A stretch of 64,000 bases of DNA from Szabonella sp046295215 (GCA_046295215.1 JBKBNP010000018.1:1-64000); one strand, 5' to 3'; counted from the stretch's first letter, positions 41,760-51,187 are shown. The notes: generated from the letters alone by a model not told the origin. A program made the numbers and translations.

Positions 41760-44002
41760 ATCCGATGCGGCGTGAAGGGCATGTCCACGCGCACCACCCC
41801 CGCCCCCGCCAGCGCATCCGCCACGGCATTGGACACCGCGCCGAGCGATCCCACCGTTCCCGCCTCGCCGCAGCCCTTCATCCCGAGCGGGTTGTTGGTG
41901 GAGGGCACGGATTCGGTGGTGAAACGGATCAGCGGGAAATCCTGCGCCCGCGGCATCGCATAGTCCATGAAACTCGCCGTGAGCAATTGCCCCTGTTCGT
42001 CATAGGCTGCATTTTCCAGCACCGCCTGACCGAACCCCTGCGCGATGCCGCCATGGACCTGCCCCTCGACCAGTTGCGGATTGATGAGCGTGCCGAAATC
42101 ATCCGTCACCGTATAGCGGTCCAGCGTCAGCGCGCCGGTTTCGGGGTCGATCTCCACTTCGGCCAGATGCGCGCCATTCGGAAAGGACCGCCCGGGCAGA
42201 CTGGTTGTCCGGCTGTGGCGCAGAAGATCGCTGCGCCCCGCCGCCCGCGCACGCTCCGCCGCCTCGATCAGCGTCAGGCGCAGGTTCGATCCGGGGGCGC
42301 CGAAGCGGCCCTCCGCAAAGGCGACTTCGGGACCGAGATCGGGTTCCAGAAAGGCGCTGAAAGCTTCAACCATCCCGCCCGCAACCGCCCCGATGGCCAT
42401 GCCCTGTGTGGTGACAGACCGTGACCCGCCTGTGCCGCCGCCCTTGGCGATCAGGTCGCTGTCCCCCTGCACGATGCGGATGAGATGATCCGATATCCCC
42501 GTCCGTTCCGCCAGCATGCGGGTATAGACGGTCTCATGGCCCTGACCATTCGACTGCGTGCCGACATAGAGCGAGACGCCCCCGTCCTCGTCAAAACTCA
42601 CCGCCGCCGTTTCGGACGGATCACCCAGCACGGTCTCGATATAGCAGGCCAGCCCCATGCCCCGCAGCCGTCCCCGCGCCGCAGAATCCGCCTGCCGCGC
42701 CGCGTAGCTCCCAACATCCGCTTCGCGCTTCAACCGATTGAGAACAATCGCGAAATCTCCGACATCGACAAGTTCGCCATTGACCATGCGATAGGGAAAT
42801 TCGCTGATGAAATTGCGCTGGCGCAGGTCGAACGGGTCAACGCCCAGAACCCGGGCAGCATGGTCCATCGCCCGCTCCATCGTCAGGATCGCCTCGGGCC
42901 TGCCCGCCCCGCGATAGGCGTCCATCGGGGTCGTGTTGGTGTAAATGCCACAGGCCGTCAGGCGCGCGAGCCGGATGTCATAAGGCCCGGTCAGCACCTT
43001 AGCGAAAAGCTCCGACTGGATGATCTGGCCTTCCTGCGAATTGTAAGCGCCCATATTGGACGTCACATCAACATGATAGGCGGTTATCTTGAAGTTTTCG
43101 TCGAACCCGAGCCGCAGCCGCGCCACCAGATCGCGGGCGCCATTGTCGGTCAGCATCGCCTCGGTCCGCTCGGAAATCCATCGAACGGGATGGCCGAGAA
43201 CCCGCGCCGCATGCGCAAGCACGACATATTCGGGATAGGTCATCGCCTTCATCCCGAAGCCCCCGCCAACATCCGGGTTGGTCACGCGAACCGCCTCGCG
43301 GTCCAGCCCCAGCATCCGTGCGAGTTCCGCCTTCTGGACCCAGACACCCTGACCGTTGACGCAAACATGCAGCCGCGCCCCGTCCCATTCGGCAAAAGCC
43401 GCGCGCGGTTCCATCGCGTTCACGATCACCCGGTTGTGGATCACCTCCAGATCGACGACATGCGCCGATCCGGCAAGCGCCGCGTCGACGCCCTGCGCAT
43501 CCCCCAGACCGAACCCGTAGGCACGGTTGTCGGGCGCCTCCGCATGGACCGTGGCCCCCCCCGGTGCGAGGTCGAGCTTGGCCGGCGCGTCCTCATAGTC
43601 GAACCCGATCTGTTCCAGCGCATCGCGCGCCGCCTCGACCGTATCGGCCACGACCATGGCCACCGCCTCGCCGACATAGCGCAGACTGTCGCGCGCCAGA
43701 ACGGGCCGCTCCGGGGTTGCGCCCTTGCGCCCCGCCTCATCCGTGACTGTCGTGCCCTTCATGCCAAGGATGACACCCGCCGCTTCCAGACGTTCGGCCG
43801 TCAGGACAATCCGGACCCCCGGAACCGCCTCGGCTGCGGCAACATCCAGCGATGTGATCCGCCCCGCCGCGACCGGAGAACGCAGGAAAACCGCATGCAG
43901 CGCATCTTCAGGGGCAATATCATCAACATACCGGCCCGCACCGGTCAGGAAGCGGCGATCCTCGATCCGTCCGCTGCCCTGTGCTTTCCCGAATTTATCC
44001 AC
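41723..44002 (-). CDS. Molybdopterin-binding large subunit, xanthine dehydrogenase/CoxL family
   Basis: The 759-residue large subunit of a molybdenum hydroxylase. The N-terminal domain (about 20-130) opens with GSGRIEDRRFLTGAGRYVDD. Molybdopterin-binding domains follow with NPDVGGGFGMKAMTYPE, AYRGAGRPEAILTME and GQGHETVYTRML, and the catalytic Glu near residue 713 in KGCGEAGTVG. The form I CO-dehydrogenase loop AYxCSFR is absent; the site reads AYRGAGR, so this is a form II-like enzyme with unknown substrate. The small iron-sulfur and medium FAD subunits are not adjacent. The gene overlaps the DUF2235 frame at its end. Confidence 0.9.
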   Translation of the reverse strand: MDKFGKAQGSGRIEDRRFLTGAGRYVDDIAPEDALHAVFLRSPVAAGRITSLDVAAAEAVPGVRIVLTAERLEAAGVILGMKGTTVTDEAGRKGATPERPVLARDSLRYVGEAVAMVVADTVEAARDALEQIGFDYEDAPAKLDLAPGGATVHAEAPDNRAYGFGLGDAQGVDAALAGSAHVVDLEVIHNRVIVNAMEPRAAFAEWDGARLHVCVNGQGVWVQKAELARMLGLDREAVRVTNPDVGGGFGMKAMTYPEYVVLAHAARVLGHPVRWISERTEAMLTDNGARDLVARLRLGFDENFKITAYHVDVTSNMGAYNSQEGQIIQSELFAKVLTGPYDIRLARLTACGIYTNTTPMDAYRGAGRPEAILTMERAMDHAARVLGVDPFDLRQRNFISEFPYRMVNGELVDVGDFAIVLNRLKREADVGSYAARQADSAARGRLRGMGLACYIETVLGDPSETAAVSFDEDGGVSLYVGTQSNGQGHETVYTRMLAERTGISDHLIRIVQGDSDLIAKGGGTGGSRSVTTQGMAIGAVAGGMVEAFSAFLEPDLGPEVAFAEGRFGAPGSNLRLTLIEAAERARAAGRSDLLRHSRTTSLPGRSFPNGAHLAEVEIDPETGALTLDRYTVTDDFGTLINPQLVEGQVHGGIAQGFGQAVLENAAYDEQGQLLTASFMDYAMPRAQDFPLIRFTTESVPSTNNPLGMKGCGEAGTVGSLGAVSNAVADALAGAGVVRVDMPFTPHRIWSWLQEAGRKE

Positions 44003-44075
44003 GCCGCGCCTCCCTGCCGATCACAGGGCGCAGAGTAGCCCCCCGGCAGGGTTTGTCCAGCCGGAGGGTGTTCTG

Positions 44076-45221
44076 TCAGAGTTTCAGCGACAGAACCGTC
44101 GCCATGCCCAGTTCGCCAAAGCCGTTGAACCGCGTGTTGGTGACGGTGGAATAGGCTCCCATGCCGTGAAACACCACGAAATCGCCCTCGGAGATGCCTT
44201 CGTCCAGCGCAAGCTCCCCGGGCAGGCGATCCACCGAATCACAGGTCGGGCCAAAGACGATGCGATTGGCCAACTCGCCCTGCCGCTTTTCACCCGTCGC
44301 GGTCAGAACCTCGGTCCGGTCGATCACCCCGATCATCGGCAGTTCGGTCAGCGAGCCATAGACGCCATCGGTCAGGAACACATGGGTATCGTCGCGCACC
44401 GCCTTGACCCGCGAGGCGACGGAAAACGCATCGCCGACAAGCCCGCGACCGGGTTCGCAGATCAGCATCGGGCGGGTATCGCCGAAAGCCTCGGTTGCGA
44501 CGCGGTCGATGGTTTCGAAGATCGACTCCAGATCCGGCGTCACCGCCGAAAGCCGGTGCGACGGAAATCCGCCGCCCACATTCAGGCGCGCAATGGTGAC
44601 CCCCGCCTCTGTCGCGATGTCCGCGGCCGCACGGATGTAGCTTTCCCAGGCCGCCGCCTCGGTGCATTGCGTGCCGGGATGGAAGGTGATCGACGGGATG
44701 AACCCCGCCTTTGCCACGGTTTTCAGCAGATCCACCGCCAGTTCCGCCGTTGCACCGAACTTCGCCCCGAAGTTATAGGCCGCCCCGCCGACCGGCAGCT
44801 TGAAACGCACGGTGATCTCCGTCCCCTCTGCGGGCACCAACTCGATCAGCTTGGCCAGTTCGGAGGCGCTGTCCACGGAATAGGATTTGACGCCAAGATC
44901 AACGGCCACCGCGATTTCCGACCGGCTGCGCACCGGGTTGTTGTAATGCAGCGCAGCATCCGGGGCGAGCCGGCGGATGAGCCGCATCTCGAAAGGCGAG
45001 GCCACGTCGAAGCCGCGCAGGCCAGCGGCCACAAGGTTTTCGATCACCGCCTCTTCGGGGTTCGATTTCACCGCATAGGTCACCATGCCCGGAAATCCGT
45101 CGATGAACCGCCGCGCGGTGGCCTGCAGAACCTGCGGCGCAAAAAACAGAACCGGGTTTTCCGGCTGCGTCGCACGCAGGCATTCCGTCGGATTGGTCCA
45201 GATTGTTTTCGAGAGTCCCAT
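44076..45221 (-). CDS. Ornithine/lysine-type decarboxylase (group IV, PLP)
   Basis: An alanine-racemase-fold PLP decarboxylase forming putrescine from ornithine, possibly cadaverine from lysine. The 381-residue protein has the PLP lysine Lys52 in VTYAVKSNPEEAVI, the phosphate-binding GGGFPS, ICEPGRGLVGDA, and the catalytic cysteine motif VFGPTCDSVDRLP. The length matches small bacterial ornithine decarboxylases. The start ATG 45221 (MGLSKTIWTN) follows GGAAAGGACG. It is divergent from an Lrp/AsnC regulator across 223 bp. Confidence 0.93.
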   Translation of the reverse strand: MGLSKTIWTNPTECLRATQPENPVLFFAPQVLQATARRFIDGFPGMVTYAVKSNPEEAVIENLVAAGLRGFDVASPFEMRLIRRLAPDAALHYNNPVRSRSEIAVAVDLGVKSYSVDSASELAKLIELVPAEGTEITVRFKLPVGGAAYNFGAKFGATAELAVDLLKTVAKAGFIPSITFHPGTQCTEAAAWESYIRAAADIATEAGVTIARLNVGGGFPSHRLSAVTPDLESIFETIDRVATEAFGDTRPMLICEPGRGLVGDAFSVASRVKAVRDDTHVFLTDGVYGSLTELPMIGVIDRTEVLTATGEKRQGELANRIVFGPTCDSVDRLPGELALDEGISEGDFVVFHGMGAYSTVTNTRFNGFGELGMATVLSLKL

Positions 45222-45377
45222 CGGCGTCGTCCTTTCCGAGCCAGAGACGCAAGATCCAGGCCCTGTCCACATGTGGGACGGGTCAGAGGCACCTGCGCGG
45301 TTTATCCAAAAACCAGGCCAGGTGCGTATGAGCCGCCCTTTTCCTGCAAACAAGGATGCCGTAAATGAGGCACATAA

Positions 45378-45397
45378 TCACCGATCAAAATAGGTGA
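45378..45397. promoter_or_regulatory. Candidate Lrp/AsnC operator
   Basis: TCACC-N10-GGTGA inverted repeat with an AT-rich centre (gatcaaaata). It is located in the divergent decarboxylase/regulator gap and overlaps the likely promoter of the regulator. AT-rich centred palindromes are typical of Lrp-family sites. Confidence 0.5.
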
Positions 45398-45415
45398 ATC
45401 GCAGCGCATCGTCGT

Positions 45416-45421
45416 TATAAT
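45416..45421 (+). promoter_or_regulatory. Candidate -10 element of the lrp-like gene
   Basis: A perfect TATAAT 24 bp upstream of the regulator ATG. The -35 position reads GGTGAA, a poor match that coincides with the right arm of the palindrome, which suggests a regulated promoter. Confidence 0.5.
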
Positions 45422-45444
45422 GACGAAAGCAGAAGGCATATTGC

Positions 45445-45876
45445 ATGGATGAACTCGATCGCAACATCCTCGGCCTTCTGGGGGCCGATGCGCGGATGTC
45501 GGTGGCCGTGCTGGCGCGGCGGCTGAAAGTGGCACGTTCCACGATTCAGGCACGGCTCGAACGGCTGGAAACCTCAGGAATCATTGCCGGATATACGGTG
45601 AAACTGGGCGAGGCGGGCCGACAGGGTCGGTTGCGCGCCTCGGTGCTTGTCACAATCGAACCCCGCGCGCAGGCGGCGATTCTGACACGGCTGAAATCGG
45701 TGGCGGAGGTGGAGCGGGTGTTCACCACCTCGGGCCGCTTCGACCTCCTCTTGCAGATCTCTGCCCCCAACACACAGGTGCTGGATCAGGTGCTGGACGA
45801 AATCGGCGCGATGACGGGGGTGAAAAGCTCTGAAAGCCTGATCCACCTCTCCACCAAGATCGACCGCGCGATCTGA
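45445..45876 (+). CDS. Lrp/AsnC family transcriptional regulator
   Basis: A 143-residue feast/famine regulator with an N-terminal helix-turn-helix (MDELDRNILGLLGADARMSV, then AVLARRLKVARSTIQARLER) and a C-terminal RAM/ACT-like effector domain (SVLVTIEPRAQAAILTRLKS, VFTTSGRFDLLLQISAPNTQ). Divergent from the ornithine decarboxylase gene, it is the natural candidate for controlling it and itself. Its ligand is probably an amino acid, perhaps ornithine or lysine (inference). It is followed by valS after 74 bp. Confidence 0.93.
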   Translation: MDELDRNILGLLGADARMSVAVLARRLKVARSTIQARLERLETSGIIAGYTVKLGEAGRQGRLRASVLVTIEPRAQAAILTRLKSVAEVERVFTTSGRFDLLLQISAPNTQVLDQVLDEIGAMTGVKSSESLIHLSTKIDRAI

Positions 45877-45950
45877 CCCATCGGGCGCTTTCCCTTCGCG
45901 CGCCTGCACGTTAGAACCGCGCCAAAGCCGCCTTTCGCAGGAAAAACGCA

Positions 45951-48900
45951 ATGCCGATGGAAAAGACCTTCAACGCCGCCGAGGCCGAACCGCGCATCTC
46001 CGCGATGTGGGAAGACACCGGTGCCTTTGCCGCCGGGGCCAACAAGTCACGCGACGAGGCTTTCTGCGTGATGATCCCGCCGCCCAACGTCACCGGCGCG
46101 CTGCATATGGGACATGCCTTCAACAACACCTTGCAGGACATTCTGACCCGCTGGCACCGGATGCGCGGCTTCGACACGCTGTGGCAGCCCGGCACCGACC
46201 ATGCCGGCATCGCGACCCAGATGGTGACGGAACGCGAGATGGCCGCGAATGGCGAGCCACCCCGCCGCGAGATGGGCCGCGAGGCCTTCCTCGAACGGGT
46301 CTGGCAACAAAAGATCAAGTCACGCGGCACGATCATCGGACAGTTGAAGCGGCTCGGCGCCTCCTGCGACTGGTCGCGCGAGGCCTTCACCATGTCCGGC
46401 GCGCCGAACTGCCCCCCCGGCGAGGAGGGCAATTTCCACGATGCGGTCATCAAGGTCTTTGTCGATCTTTACAACAAGAGGCGGATCTATCGCGGCAAGC
46501 GGCTGGTGAACTGGGATCCGCATTTCGAAACCGCAATCTCCGATCTGGAGGTCGAGAATATCGAAGTGCCGGGGCATATGTGGCATTTCAAATATCCGCT
46601 GGCCGCCAATCCTGAAACCGGGGAACGCGAGACCTATCGCTACATCGAAAAAGACGCCGAAGGCACGGTGATCGTTGACGAAATCCGCGACTACATAGCA
46701 ATTGCCACCACCCGGCCCGAAACCATGCTGGGCGATGGTGCGGTGGCGGTTCACCCATCGGATGAACGTTATGCGCCAATCATCGGAAAACTCTGCGAAA
46801 TTCCGGTTGGCCCCAAGGAGCATCGCCGTCTGATCCCGATCACCACCGACGAATACCCGGATCCCGCCTTCGGCTCGGGCGCGGTCAAGATCACCGGCGC
46901 GCATGATTTCAACGACTATGCCGTGGCCAAGCGCGGCGGCATCCCCTGCTACCGCCTCATGGATACCCGCGCGCAGATGCGGGCGGATGGCGCGGCCTAT
47001 GCCGAGGCGGCGGAGGTTGCCGGGGCCGTGGCGCGTGGGAAACAGCAGCTTTCCGAGTCCGAGGCCGACACCGTCAACCTCGTCCCCGACGCCTATCGTG
47101 GCCTCGACCGCTTCGCAGCCCGCGAACAGGTGGTGGCCGAGATCACCGCCGATGGGCTTGCCGTGATGACCCGCGCGGACGATCCGCGCCTTGGCAAATC
47201 CGCGCTGAAACCAGAGGCCGAAGGGGCGGACGCGCTTGTGCCGCTAATCGAATCCAAACCCATCATGCAACCTTTCGGGGATCGCTCAAAGGTCGTGATC
47301 GAGCCGATGCTGACCGACCAGTGGTTCGTGGACACCGCAAAAATCGTCGAACCCGCGCTGGAAGCTGTGCGCACCGGCAAGACCCGGATCATCCCGGAGT
47401 CGGGCGAGAAGACCTATTACCACTGGCTGGAGAACATCGAGCCATGGTGCATCTCGCGCCAGCTTTGGTGGGGGCATCAAATTCCGGTGTGGTATGGGCC
47501 AAAGCTGGACGAAAACGGTAGTCTCGTGGCGGGCGAAAGCGAGCGTTTCTGCTCTTCAGGCTTTGAACAGGCAAAGGCAATTGCTGCAAACCACTTCAGC
47601 GCAGTTTACCCTAACGCGACGATTTTTATCGAAGAGCTACTCTCAGATCCTGAACCAACTTGGCCATCAACTGATGAAGAATACGCTCAGTTCAGAGAAC
47701 TGATGAAAGGCTCACAGCTTGAGAAACTCTTTCCCCAAAAAAGGTTGGAGAACTCCAAAAACTGGCAGCTGAAAATCGAAAACGATCGTAACACAGGGCA
47801 GCGCAAGGTAATTATCAAACTTCGCCGCGACCCCGACGTCCTCGACACGTGGTTCTCCTCCGGCCTCTGGCCCATCGGCACGCTCGGCTGGCCGGAACCC
47901 ACGCCGGAGTTGGCAAAATACTTCCCCACCTCCGTCCTTGTCACCGGGCAGGACATCCTTTTCTTCTGGGTCGCCCGGATGATGATGATGCAGCTTGCCG
48001 TGGTGGATCAGGTGCCCTTTCACACCGTCTATCTCCACGGCCTCGTGCGCGATGCCAAGGGCAAGAAGATGTCGAAATCGCTCGGGAACGTCATCGATCC
48101 GCTGGAGATCATCGACGAATACGGCGCGGACGCGCTGCGCTTCACCAATGCTGCCATGGCCTCGCTTGGGGGGGTCTTGAAACTCGACACCGCGCGCGTC
48201 GCGGGCTATCGCAACTTCACCACCAAACTCTGGAATGCCTGCCGCTTCGCCGAAATGAACGGCGTCTGGGAAGGCCACAGCACCCAATCCGCCCCGCCCG
48301 AAGCGACCGCCACCGCAAACCGCTGGATCATCGGCGAAACCGTCAAGGCGCTGCAGGAGGTGGACGCGGCGCTGGCCGATTACCGATTCGATCAGGCCGC
48401 CGACACGCTCTACAAATTCGTCTGGGGCAAGGTCTGCGACTGGTATGTGGAATTCGCCAAACCGCTGTTCGACGGCGATCAGGCAGGTGAGACCCGCGCC
48501 ACTATGGCCTGGGTGCTGGACCAGTCGATGATCCTTCTGCACCCGATCATGCCCTTCATCACCGAAGAGCTTTGGGCCACCACCGGCAGCCGCGCCAAAC
48601 CGCTGGTCCTGACCGACTGGCCCGCCCTGCCGGAAACCCTGATCGACGCGCCCTCGATGCGTGAAATGACCTGGGTGACCGGGCTGATCGACGGGATCCG
48701 GTCCGCGCGCGCCCAGATGCATGTGCCTGCCGGCCTCAAGGTCACGCTGCTGCGCATCGGCCTCGAGGGCACGGCGCGCACCGCCTATGACCGCAACGCC
48801 GCCCTCATCGCCCGGCTCGCCCGCATCGAGACGGTCGCAGACGCCGACACCACGCCAAAAGGCGCCATCACCGTGGCAGCCGAAGGCGGCACCTTCGCGA

Positions 48901-49130
48901 TCCCGCTCGAAGGCCTCATCGACATTGCCGAGGAACAGGCGCGCCTCGCCAAAACCCTTGAAAAGCTGGAAAAAGACCTCTCCGGCCTGCGCGCCCGCCT
49001 TTCCAACCCGAAATTCGTGGAAAGTGCCAAGGAAGACATCGTCGAGGAAACCCGCGAGAAACTTGCGCAAGGCGAGGAGGAGGCCGCAAAACTCGACGCC
49101 GCCCTTTCCCGTCTGGCCGAGATGGCCTGA
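45951..49130 (+). CDS. valS: Valine-tRNA ligase
   Basis: Charges tRNA-Val and hydrolyses mischarged Thr-tRNA. The 1059-residue class I synthetase has the HIGH motif HMGH at 52-55, an editing (CP1) domain, DPDVLDTWFSSGLWPIGTLG, the KMSKS motif near residue 705 (GKKMSKSLGN), an anticodon-binding domain and a C-terminal coiled coil (about 985-1059). It is somewhat longer than most ValS proteins (about 880-1000). The extra length includes a segment at about residues 527-621 whose DNA (47530-47815) is only about 45% G+C, counted over 240 bp, while flanking sequence is near 60-65%. The frame is intact across it. Confidence 0.97.
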   Translation: MPMEKTFNAAEAEPRISAMWEDTGAFAAGANKSRDEAFCVMIPPPNVTGALHMGHAFNNTLQDILTRWHRMRGFDTLWQPGTDHAGIATQMVTEREMAANGEPPRREMGREAFLERVWQQKIKSRGTIIGQLKRLGASCDWSREAFTMSGAPNCPPGEEGNFHDAVIKVFVDLYNKRRIYRGKRLVNWDPHFETAISDLEVENIEVPGHMWHFKYPLAANPETGERETYRYIEKDAEGTVIVDEIRDYIAIATTRPETMLGDGAVAVHPSDERYAPIIGKLCEIPVGPKEHRRLIPITTDEYPDPAFGSGAVKITGAHDFNDYAVAKRGGIPCYRLMDTRAQMRADGAAYAEAAEVAGAVARGKQQLSESEADTVNLVPDAYRGLDRFAAREQVVAEITADGLAVMTRADDPRLGKSALKPEAEGADALVPLIESKPIMQPFGDRSKVVIEPMLTDQWFVDTAKIVEPALEAVRTGKTRIIPESGEKTYYHWLENIEPWCISRQLWWGHQIPVWYGPKLDENGSLVAGESERFCSSGFEQAKAIAANHFSAVYPNATIFIEELLSDPEPTWPSTDEEYAQFRELMKGSQLEKLFPQKRLENSKNWQLKIENDRNTGQRKVIIKLRRDPDVLDTWFSSGLWPIGTLGWPEPTPELAKYFPTSVLVTGQDILFFWVARMMMMQLAVVDQVPFHTVYLHGLVRDAKGKKMSKSLGNVIDPLEIIDEYGADALRFTNAAMASLGGVLKLDTARVAGYRNFTTKLWNACRFAEMNGVWEGHSTQSAPPEATATANRWIIGETVKALQEVDAALADYRFDQAADTLYKFVWGKVCDWYVEFAKPLFDGDQAGETRATMAWVLDQSMILLHPIMPFITEELWATTGSRAKPLVLTDWPALPETLIDAPSMREMTWVTGLIDGIRSARAQMHVPAGLKVTLLRIGLEGTARTAYDRNAALIARLARIETVADADTTPKGAITVAAEGGTFAIPLEGLIDIAEEQARLAKTLEKLEKDLSGLRARLSNPKFVESAKEDIVEETREKLAQGEEEAAKLDAALSRLAEMA

Positions 49131-49131
49131 T

Positions 49132-49204
49132 CTTCATCTTGGCGGCAAATACCTTCGGGGGGTGAGGATCGGCCCCGCCGATCCGAGGGGGGCAGACAGC
49201 CCCC
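49132..49204 (-). repeat. Dispersed GC-hairpin/GGTATTT repeat, copy 4
   Basis: On the minus strand: GGGGGCTGTCTGCCCCCC, a second hairpin (GGATCGGCGGGGCCGATCC), then CCCCCCGAAGGTATTTGCCG and CCAAGATGAAG. It lies between the valS stop (1 bp away) and tRNA-Leu and may act as a terminator for either. Confidence 0.8.
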
Positions 49205-49296
49205 TTCCCCGACTCCCACAAGGCGCGCGGCAGGCAAGTCACCCTTCGCGGGTCACATCCGATCTTCGCGCAAACCCCTGTTGCCCCGGGAAATTC

Positions 49297-49380
49297 TGGT
49301 ACGGGTGGTCGGACTCGAACCGACACTCCTTGCGGAAACAGATTTTGAGTCTGTCGCGTCTACCATTCCGCCACACCCGC
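49297..49380 (-). tRNA. tRNA-Leu (CAA)
   Basis: An 84-nt class II tRNA on the minus strand with encoded CCA. The acceptor GCGGGTG pairs with CACCCGT (G1-T72 wobble), the anticodon stem ACAGA/TCTGT encloses loop CTCAAAA giving anticodon CAA, a 13-nt long variable arm (TTCCGCAAGGAGT) follows, and the T-arm carries GGTTCGAGTCC. It reads the UUG leucine codon. Confidence 0.95.
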
Positions 49381-49526
49381 CGATCCGGCCTTCCCATCGC
49401 AGGGTCAGCCGCGCAGGACCAACCGGGAAAGCCGCCGCCAATTCGCCATTCCGAAACCGGAACCGCGCCGACGAAAGGGGAATTACCGCGCTCTGCGATC
49501 CGCGTCAATCCGCTGCCCCAGCGCGA

Positions 49527-50366
49527 TCAGAGCCGGTTGACCGCAAATGTGTCGCAATCGCCCATATGGCCGCTGCGATAGCCGGTCACGAACCAGCGCG
49601 CCCGCTGTTCGGACGTGCCATGGGTGAAGGTATGCGGCATCGGTGTGCGGCCTGCGTTGCGTTGCAATGTATCATCCCCGATCTGGCGGGCGGCATTGAC
49701 GGCATCCTCCAGATCCCCCGGCTCCACTGTCCCGAGCCTGTCCTGTGCGGCCCTGGCCCAGATCCCCGAAAAACAATCTGCCTGCAACTCGATCCGCACC
49801 GAGATCCGGTTGCTCTCTTCCCGGCTGACCTGCTGACGCCGCTGATGGGCCGTCCCGAGGATCCCCAACTCGTTCTGCACATGATGGGCAATCTCATGCG
49901 CCACGACATAGGCGGCGGCAAAATCACCCTCCGCCCCCAGCCGGTCGCGCAGGGTCGTGAAGAACCGCGTGTCGAGATAGGCCTTACGGTCCGCCGGGCA
50001 GTAGAACGGCCCCGAGGCGCCTTCCGCCCCGCCGCAGGGCGACCCGGTCGCGCCCGAAAACAGCACCAGAACCGCAGGCCGGTAGTCGCGGCCCAGTTGT
50101 TCACGAAAGATCGCCTGCCAGACTTCCTCGGTATCGGCGAGTGTCACGGCCACGAATTCACCCGACGACCGGTCGGCTTCGGAGAGTTCGGCCTGTTGGG
50201 GGGCGCCGCCCTGATCCTGCAACAGGGGCGTCACATCCACGCCGAGGAAATAACCGATCGCCAGAACGGCAATCAGCCCGATCCCGCCGATACTGCCGCC
50301 GCGCGCCATGCCGCCCCCGCGCCGGTCCTCGATATTGCGGCTTGTCCGCCTGCCCTTCCAGTCCAT
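49527..50366 (-). CDS. YpfJ-type neutral zinc metallopeptidase, membrane-anchored
   Basis: A 279-residue protein of the YpfJ/KPN_02809 family. It has an Arg/Gly-rich cytoplasmic start (MDWKGRRTSRNIEDRRGGGM), one transmembrane helix (about 25-45) and a zincin-like domain with the HExxH motif in AYVVAHEIAHHVQNELG. Cys residues in GSPCGGAEG and FYCPADRK are typical of the family. Substrates are unknown. The start ATG 50366 is preceded by GGTGTGAAGGG. It is divergent from the DedA/YqaA gene across 242 bp in which I see no clear site. Confidence 0.9.
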   Translation of the reverse strand: MDWKGRRTSRNIEDRRGGGMARGGSIGGIGLIAVLAIGYFLGVDVTPLLQDQGGAPQQAELSEADRSSGEFVAVTLADTEEVWQAIFREQLGRDYRPAVLVLFSGATGSPCGGAEGASGPFYCPADRKAYLDTRFFTTLRDRLGAEGDFAAAYVVAHEIAHHVQNELGILGTAHQRRQQVSREESNRISVRIELQADCFSGIWARAAQDRLGTVEPGDLEDAVNAARQIGDDTLQRNAGRTPMPHTFTHGTSEQRARWFVTGYRSGHMGDCDTFAVNRL

Positions 50367-50608
50367 CGCGCAACCCTTCACACCCCATCCGGATCGACAG
50401 GCTATCCCGCCTCCCCCTCGGCGGAAAGCCCCTCTGCGGAACGGTCTGTCCTCGATTGTGCCAGACCGGCGGAAGGGTGCTGTCGCCCGTCTTCTCGATG
50501 GCGTCCGCGACCTCTCCGCCGCCTCCCCAACCGCGCCCTGCGTTGCCCCCCCTTGACCCGCCTGCCCGGCCATGGTCAGAACCGCGCCAGCCCGCCCCGG
50601 AGCCGCCC

Positions 50609-51187
50609 ATGATCCGCGCCCTTTACAACTGGACGATGTCGCTTGCGCAATCGCGCCACGCGCTAGCCGCGCTGGCTTTCGTGGCCTTCATCGAAAGTTC
50701 GGTCTTTCCGGTCCCGCCCGATGTGCTGATGATCCCGATGATCCTCGCCGCCCCCCGCCGCGCCTTCCTGATCGCAACGGTGGCAACGGTTGCCTCGGTC
50801 CTCGGCGGGGCGCTCGGATACTGGATCGGCGCCACGTTCTACGACGGCATCGGTCGCCCCGTGCTGGAATTCTACGGCAAGGACGCCCATGCCGCCTCCT
50901 TCTTCGAGCGGCTCAACGCCTGGGGGGCCTGGGTCGTGCTGGTGGCCGGGGTCACGCCCTTTCCCTACAAGGTCATCACGATCCTGTCAGGCATGTCGAA
51001 CCTCTCCTTTACAGTGTTCATGTTTGCCTCTCTGTTGGCGCGGGGGCTGCGTTTCTTTCTTGTCGCAGCGCTTTTGTGGAAATTTGGCGCGCCGATCCGT
51101 GATTTCATCGAACGGCGTCTGGGGCTGATGTTCACGCTGGCCTGCATGCTTCTGATCGGGGGATTTGTCGTGGTGAGATACCTGTGA
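50609..51187 (+). CDS. DedA/YqaA-type (SNARE-associated) membrane protein
   Basis: A 192-residue inner-membrane protein of the VTT/DedA superfamily. The re-entrant helix signature reads FIESSVFPVPPDVLMIPMIL, followed by GGALGYWIGATFYD and RFFLVAALLWKFGAPIRDFI. Relatives flip lipid carriers or support membrane homeostasis; the exact role is not evident. Start ATG 50609 (MIRALYNWTM). It overlaps dsbB by 4 bp (GTGA), so the two membrane proteins are translationally coupled. Confidence 0.9.
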   Translation: MIRALYNWTMSLAQSRHALAALAFVAFIESSVFPVPPDVLMIPMILAAPRRAFLIATVATVASVLGGALGYWIGATFYDGIGRPVLEFYGKDAHAASFFERLNAWGAWVVLVAGVTPFPYKVITILSGMSNLSFTVFMFASLLARGLRFFLVAALLWKFGAPIRDFIERRLGLMFTLACMLLIGGFVVVRYL

